Source of the DNA: Eubacteriales bacterium
GTDB lineage: Bacteria; Bacillota; Clostridia; Peptostreptococcales; Acidaminobacteraceae
Direction: 5' to 3'
DNA: 9,292 nt
Assembly: GCA_030625285.1 (NCBI GenBank)
Contig: DAOURC010000016.1
Location: forward strand, 1 to 9,292
Shown here: positions 6,655 through 9,292 of the stretch, in pieces
Layout: every line of letters begins with the position of its first letter
Numbering within the stretch: the stretch's first letter is position 1
Position numbers and translations under genes: made by a program
The notes under the pieces: generated by a model
Databases searched by the model: none
What the model was told of the DNA's origin: nothing
What the model saw: the letters and a program-made list of their open reading frames with translations, nothing else

Positions 6655-7823
6655 TGAAGTTTATTAAAAAGAATCTTCAGCTCATTGCGGTATCTGTAGG
6701 ACATTTTACCAATGATTTTTATATGGCGTTGATTCCACCCATTCTGTTTATATTTACAGAAGAATTGGGACTGAGTTTAACTCAACAGGCGGCAATCGCA
6801 ATGGTTATTACTCTCAGCGGAACTTTCCTTCAACCTGTAGTAGGATATTTTCTTGGTCGGATAGGAAAGACATCTATGCTGAGTTATGGTCTCGTTTGGG
6901 TTGCTGTGGGCATGAGTATAACAGGATGGATTACTAATATCTATCTGCTTATGGCGGTCATCGGAATAGCGGGGCTTGCATCTAGCGTGTATCATCCTCT
7001 AGGAAGTGCTGTCGCTACAAGTTTAACAAAAGGATCTCATGGGAAAAGTCTATCTGTATTTATGACTATCGGTGGATTTGCAACGATGTTTACACCGTTA
7101 GTGGCGGTACCCATGGCCACGACTTATGGATTGAAATCGCTTGTAGTTTTAATGGTGCCGGGTTTCTTTGTCGCATATTTCTTGAAGAAGGCAAAAATCG
7201 ATGAGATCGAATATATATCTAAGGAAAGAAAGCCAAAAGATAAATCAAAGAAGAAACTTGAAGTGCATAATATGATTTGGTTTTCTTTAGTAATTGTTAT
7301 TGCGACATTCAAAGTGTTGGTATCTAGAACAATGATAGTTTTTGGAGTTCAGCTTCTAAGTCTCAAAGGGATTGAACTTATAACAGCTGGAATCATTCTG
7401 TCGATTCATTTGTTTGTAAGGTCAATAGGAACGCTTACGGGTGGATTCCTGAGTGATAAATTCGGCGAAAAGAAAATCATGGTATTTTTTAATAGTTTAT
7501 CGTTGGTTTCACTTGTTTTTGCCAGCTTCACCTCGGGTGTATTATCTATTGTCGGTTTTGTTGTACTGGGATATTCGTTAAATGCCACGGCAACCGCGAA
7601 TATAACAATGACGCATAAAATCATTCCTGAAAACATTACATTCGGTAACGGGATGATTATGGGGTTTTCAAGTACGATAGCCGGACTGTTGATCTTGTTG
7701 TTCGGTAAGATAGCGGATACCATTGGATTATTGGATGCGGTGCAGCTTTACAATGTGTTGATATTCATAATAATTATTATAAGCATATTGCTGCCAAAAG
7801 AATTTTCAAGTAAGGAGGCCTGA
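6654..7823 (+). CDS. MFS transporter, fosmidomycin-resistance (Fsr)-like
   Basis: A 389-residue, 12-helix major facilitator protein of normal length. The N-half has SVGHFTNDFYMALIPPIL and GTFLQPVVGY followed by the motif A-like FLGRIGKTSM (about 66-75). It continues with ASSVYHPLGSAVA (109-121) and HGKSLSVFMTIGG (129-141), which resemble E. coli Fsr. A lysine-rich cytoplasmic loop (about 179-204) separates the halves. The C-half repeats motif A as GGFLSDKFGEKK (263-274). Family members are proton-driven drug exporters; fosmidomycin inhibits IspC, two steps from IspF in the pathway. The nearby ispDF makes that substrate tempting but is not proof. The start ATG shares a base with the preceding stop and lacks a strong ribosome-binding site of its own, so translation probably depends on the Cys-rich gene. 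A terminator overlaps its stop. Confidence 0.87.
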   Translation: MKFIKKNLQLIAVSVGHFTNDFYMALIPPILFIFTEELGLSLTQQAAIAMVITLSGTFLQPVVGYFLGRIGKTSMLSYGLVWVAVGMSITGWITNIYLLMAVIGIAGLASSVYHPLGSAVATSLTKGSHGKSLSVFMTIGGFATMFTPLVAVPMATTYGLKSLVVLMVPGFFVAYFLKKAKIDEIEYISKERKPKDKSKKKLEVHNMIWFSLVIVIATFKVLVSRTMIVFGVQLLSLKGIELITAGIILSIHLFVRSIGTLTGGFLSDKFGEKKIMVFFNSLSLVSLVFASFTSGVLSIVGFVVLGYSLNATATANITMTHKIIPENITFGNGMIMGFSSTIAGLLILLFGKIADTIGLLDAVQLYNVLIFIIIIISILLPKEFSSKEA

Positions 7824-7839
7824 TTTTTAGGCCTTTTTT
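7813..7839 (+). terminator. Intrinsic terminator after the proS-MFS operon
   Basis: AGGCCT (7816-7821) pairs with AGGCCT (7829-7834) around a seven-base loop, extendable by G-T and A-T pairs outward, followed by a run of six T's. The stem contains the end of the MFS coding sequence including part of its stop codon. It closes the proS transcript. Confidence 0.87.
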
Positions 7840-7844
7840 ATTAT

Positions 7845-7869
7845 TTCCACTGTCTACTTGACAGTGGAA
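7845..7869. repeat. Perfect 10-bp inverted repeat, function unknown
   Basis: TTCCACTGTC (7845-7854) and GACAGTGGAA (7860-7869) form a perfect dyad around TACTT. No T-run follows directly on either strand, so it is not a standard terminator. It could be an operator upstream of the response regulator, or an RNA structure protecting the 3' end of the MFS transcript. Confidence 0.6.
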
Positions 7870-7878
7870 TGTTCATTC
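7867..7878. repeat. Small dyad GAATG-TT-CATTC, possible operator
   Basis: A 12-base dyad overlapping the last three bases of the larger inverted repeat. The two-base centre makes an RNA hairpin unlikely, so if it means anything it is more likely a protein-binding site. It is short enough to be chance. Confidence 0.3.
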
Positions 7879-7890
7879 TAGACTGCTTTT

Positions 7891-7919
7891 TTGACTTGTG
7901 TTTTCTGCTCCCATGAAAT
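7891..7919 (+). promoter_or_regulatory. Possible promoter of the LytTR system (distal)
   Basis: TTGACT (7891-7896, five of six consensus bases) is separated by 17 bases from TGAAAT (7914-7919, four of six). The boxes lie 62 bases or more before the response-regulator start and downstream of the two dyad elements. Confidence 0.35.
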
Positions 7920-7945
7920 ATTGAAGATAAGCAAATGTTAAAATG

Positions 7946-7954
7946 TGTTATACT
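7946..7954 (+). promoter_or_regulatory. Possible extended -10 promoter of the LytTR system (proximal)
   Basis: TGTTATACT is an extended -10 element (TG-n-TATACT) 26 bases before the GTG start. No good -35 box stands at the proper distance, which is typical of extended -10 or activator-dependent promoters. Confidence 0.45.
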
Positions 7955-7980
7955 AAAGAAAAATTAACTGGTAAGGATTA

Positions 7981-8709
7981 GTGATAGAGTTGAAGAGAAT
8001 TTTAATTGTTGAAGATGATGAACTTCAGAGAGAGTTCTTGAATGAGACTGCATTGAGGATCGATTTTGGACTTGAATTGTATTCTACAGGTTCATTTAAT
8101 GAAGCGATAGATATTATGAAATCAAATCTGATTGAAGCTTTTTTCTTGGATATTCAGTTGGAAGATGGAAATGGAATCGAATTGGCGAAAAAGATCAGAA
8201 GCATGAGTCGGTATAAATTTACGCCGATAATTTTTTTGACGGCAGTACCCACAAAAGAAATGGAAGCCTTCCATGATATTCACAGTTATGATTACTTGAT
8301 CAAGCCGTATTCTAGGGAGAGGCTTGAAAAAGTGATGAAACCGATACTTATTGATTATCCGTCTGACAGAAATCAAGTGGAAGAGGAACTCCTTCGGTTG
8401 GATTTCAAAGGTGTTTTTATGAATGTGAAGATGTCGGATGTGAAGTACATCGAATCTAGAAACAGACGGATATGGATTGTGACAAATAAAGAGGAAATCA
8501 AGTACAAGGTGATACCAATCGGAAGCTTCCTCGAACTTTTGAATGACGATTTCACTCGAGTACATCAATCTTTTATTGTAAATGTAAAAACAGTCGGTGC
8601 ATTTGACTTGAAAGAACAATGGATAACTATTAGAGGCCGGAAGCGACAGATTCCGATTGGTACAAGTTATAAAATGACAATTGAGGAGGTGCTGGATGAA
8701 CTTATTTGA
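7981..8709 (+). CDS. LytTR-family response regulator (AgrA-like)
   Basis: A 242-residue two-component regulator. The receiver domain (about 5-122) has the acidic pocket E11-D12-D13, phospho-acceptor D57 in FLDIQLEDGNG, T87 in FLTA and K108 in IKPY. The LytTR DNA-binding domain (about 140-242) has the typical SDVKYIESRNRR, then GSFLELL, then FTRVHQSFIVN, then IPIGTSY. Proteins of this type bind direct repeats upstream of their targets, often peptide, bacteriocin or quorum-sensing genes. The given start is GTG 7981, but AAGGA ends only three bases before it. A TTG at 7990, giving MKRILIVEDD, is the alternative and loses nothing of the domain. Its last 14 bases overlap the sensor gene, so the two form one operon. 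Targets are not visible in the window. Confidence 0.93.
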   Translation: MIELKRILIVEDDELQREFLNETALRIDFGLELYSTGSFNEAIDIMKSNLIEAFFLDIQLEDGNGIELAKKIRSMSRYKFTPIIFLTAVPTKEMEAFHDIHSYDYLIKPYSRERLEKVMKPILIDYPSDRNQVEEELLRLDFKGVFMNVKMSDVKYIESRNRRIWIVTNKEEIKYKVIPIGSFLELLNDDFTRVHQSFIVNVKTVGAFDLKEQWITIRGRKRQIPIGTSYKMTIEEVLDELI

Positions 8710-9292
8710 AACTACCATATTATCGGCAAGTGAATACATAATGATTTTATGCATTGTTCATGGAGTGATGGATAGATTCAGGAGCAAGGCAATCGATAAG
8801 GTGATGTATATTGCTGTTACAGCGTTAGTTATAAGCTTGCTGGATACGTACTTGAAATATGAGATTGTTTCAAACACACTAGGGAATATAACAAATTATA
8901 TTTTTTTGATGATCTATCTCAGGAAAAACGAGCAAAAGAGTATGGTTTCAAATACGATTATATTTTTTTTCTCGTATATCTTAATTGTTGCTGTTCAATT
9001 ATTAATTATTGTATTGCTCAGCAATGTGATGCCGTCTTTTGAGATTTCGTTCAAGTTTGGATTGCTTGCTCAGGGACTCGGATTGGCATTGGTTTCTTTA
9101 GGGATGAGATTTTTACCAGTTGAAATAATCAATCGATTAATCGCACAAAAAAATACTGTATTTAGAATGGTTGTGGTAACAGTATTCAGTGTGCATTATT
9201 TCTTGATAGTTTTGTGGTATTTGGATAGTGGAAATATTTTTGACAACACTATAGGCATTCTGATAATCGTATTGCTTACTGTGGCGATAAAT
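8696..9292 (+). CDS. Membrane sensor, N-terminal part of an AgrC-like histidine kinase
   Basis: An open frame of 199 codons running off the window, starting at ATG 8696 six bases after GAGGAGGT (8683-8690) and inside the end of the response-regulator gene. The translation begins MNLFETTILSASEYIMILC. It is almost entirely membrane: hydrophobic segments lie at about 9-25, 36-53, 62-77, 82-108, 113-131, 147-171 and 181-199, with short basic loops such as YLRKNEQKS. Six or seven N-terminal helices right after a LytTR regulator match AgrC-type peptide-sensing kinases, whose dimerisation and GHKL ATPase parts would follow beyond the window. No kinase motif is in view, so the kinase assignment rests on position and topology. 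The partner is the upstream regulator. Confidence 0.8.
   Translation, partial: MNLFETTILSASEYIMILCIVHGVMDRFRSKAIDKVMYIAVTALVISLLDTYLKYEIVSNTLGNITNYIFLMIYLRKNEQKSMVSNTIIFFFSYILIVAVQLLIIVLLSNVMPSFEISFKFGLLAQGLGLALVSLGMRFLPVEIINRLIAQKNTVFRMVVVTVFSVHYFLIVLWYLDSGNIFDNTIGILIIVLLTVAIN

Noticed and set aside
7858..7863. TTGACA as a -35 box
   Set aside because: It falls inside the 10-bp inverted repeat and no -10-like sequence stands 16-18 bases downstream.
8122..8754. 210-codon open frame on the minus strand
   Set aside because: It lies wholly opposite the response regulator and sensor genes, which have intact family motifs; its own translation resembles no family and has no ribosome-binding site.
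1..9292. CRISPR array, insertion sequence, prophage or integron signs
   Set aside because: No regularly spaced repeats, transposase or integrase motifs, or long terminal inverted repeats were seen on either strand.

Overview
The window is low-GC DNA with strong AGGAGG-type ribosome-binding sites. It carries a T-box leader, an archaeal/eukaryote-like short ProRS, a CarD-family regulator and a YacL-like PIN/TRAM protein. Together these point to a Firmicute of class Clostridia. A Fusibacter-like or other peptostreptococcal/tissierellal lineage is only a guess. The order carD - PIN/TRAM (yacL) - ispD/ispF recalls the disA-yacL-ispD-ispF neighbourhood of Bacillus, so the centre looks like chromosomal housekeeping DNA.

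Layout. (1) 1-1346: the 3' end of one ABC-2 permease gene, overlapped by a second permease gene that ends early, then a probably bidirectional terminator. (2) 1355-1750, minus strand: a small cysteine-containing protein with a MazG-like C-terminus, divergent from (3) carD at 1883-2359. Next come the PIN/TRAM gene (2410-3486), a terminator-like hairpin directly against the next ribosome-binding site, and a bifunctional ispDF fusion (3523-4668). (4) 4655-7839: a near-consensus promoter inside the end of ispDF, a proline-specific T-box riboswitch, proS, an 85-residue eight-cysteine protein, and an Fsr-like MFS exporter, closed by a terminator. (5) 7840-9292: a short regulatory gap with two dyad elements, then a LytTR response regulator overlapping a membrane sensor that runs off the end of the window (AgrA/AgrC-type pair).

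How it fits together. Regions 2-4 combine transcription control (CarD), an envelope-linked nuclease-fold protein (PIN/TRAM), isoprenoid precursor synthesis (IspDF) and prolyl-tRNA charging (ProS). The least expected unit is the three-gene transcript controlled by tRNA-Pro. No terminator is visible between proS and the end of the MFS gene, and the Cys-rich gene and the MFS gene share a TAATG junction, so charging of tRNA-Pro should also affect a probable metal-binding protein and an exporter. The ABC permeases at the left and the LytTR system at the right are accessory-type modules. I see no CRISPR array, transposase, tRNA or rRNA gene, and no gene-free stretch longer than 300 bases.
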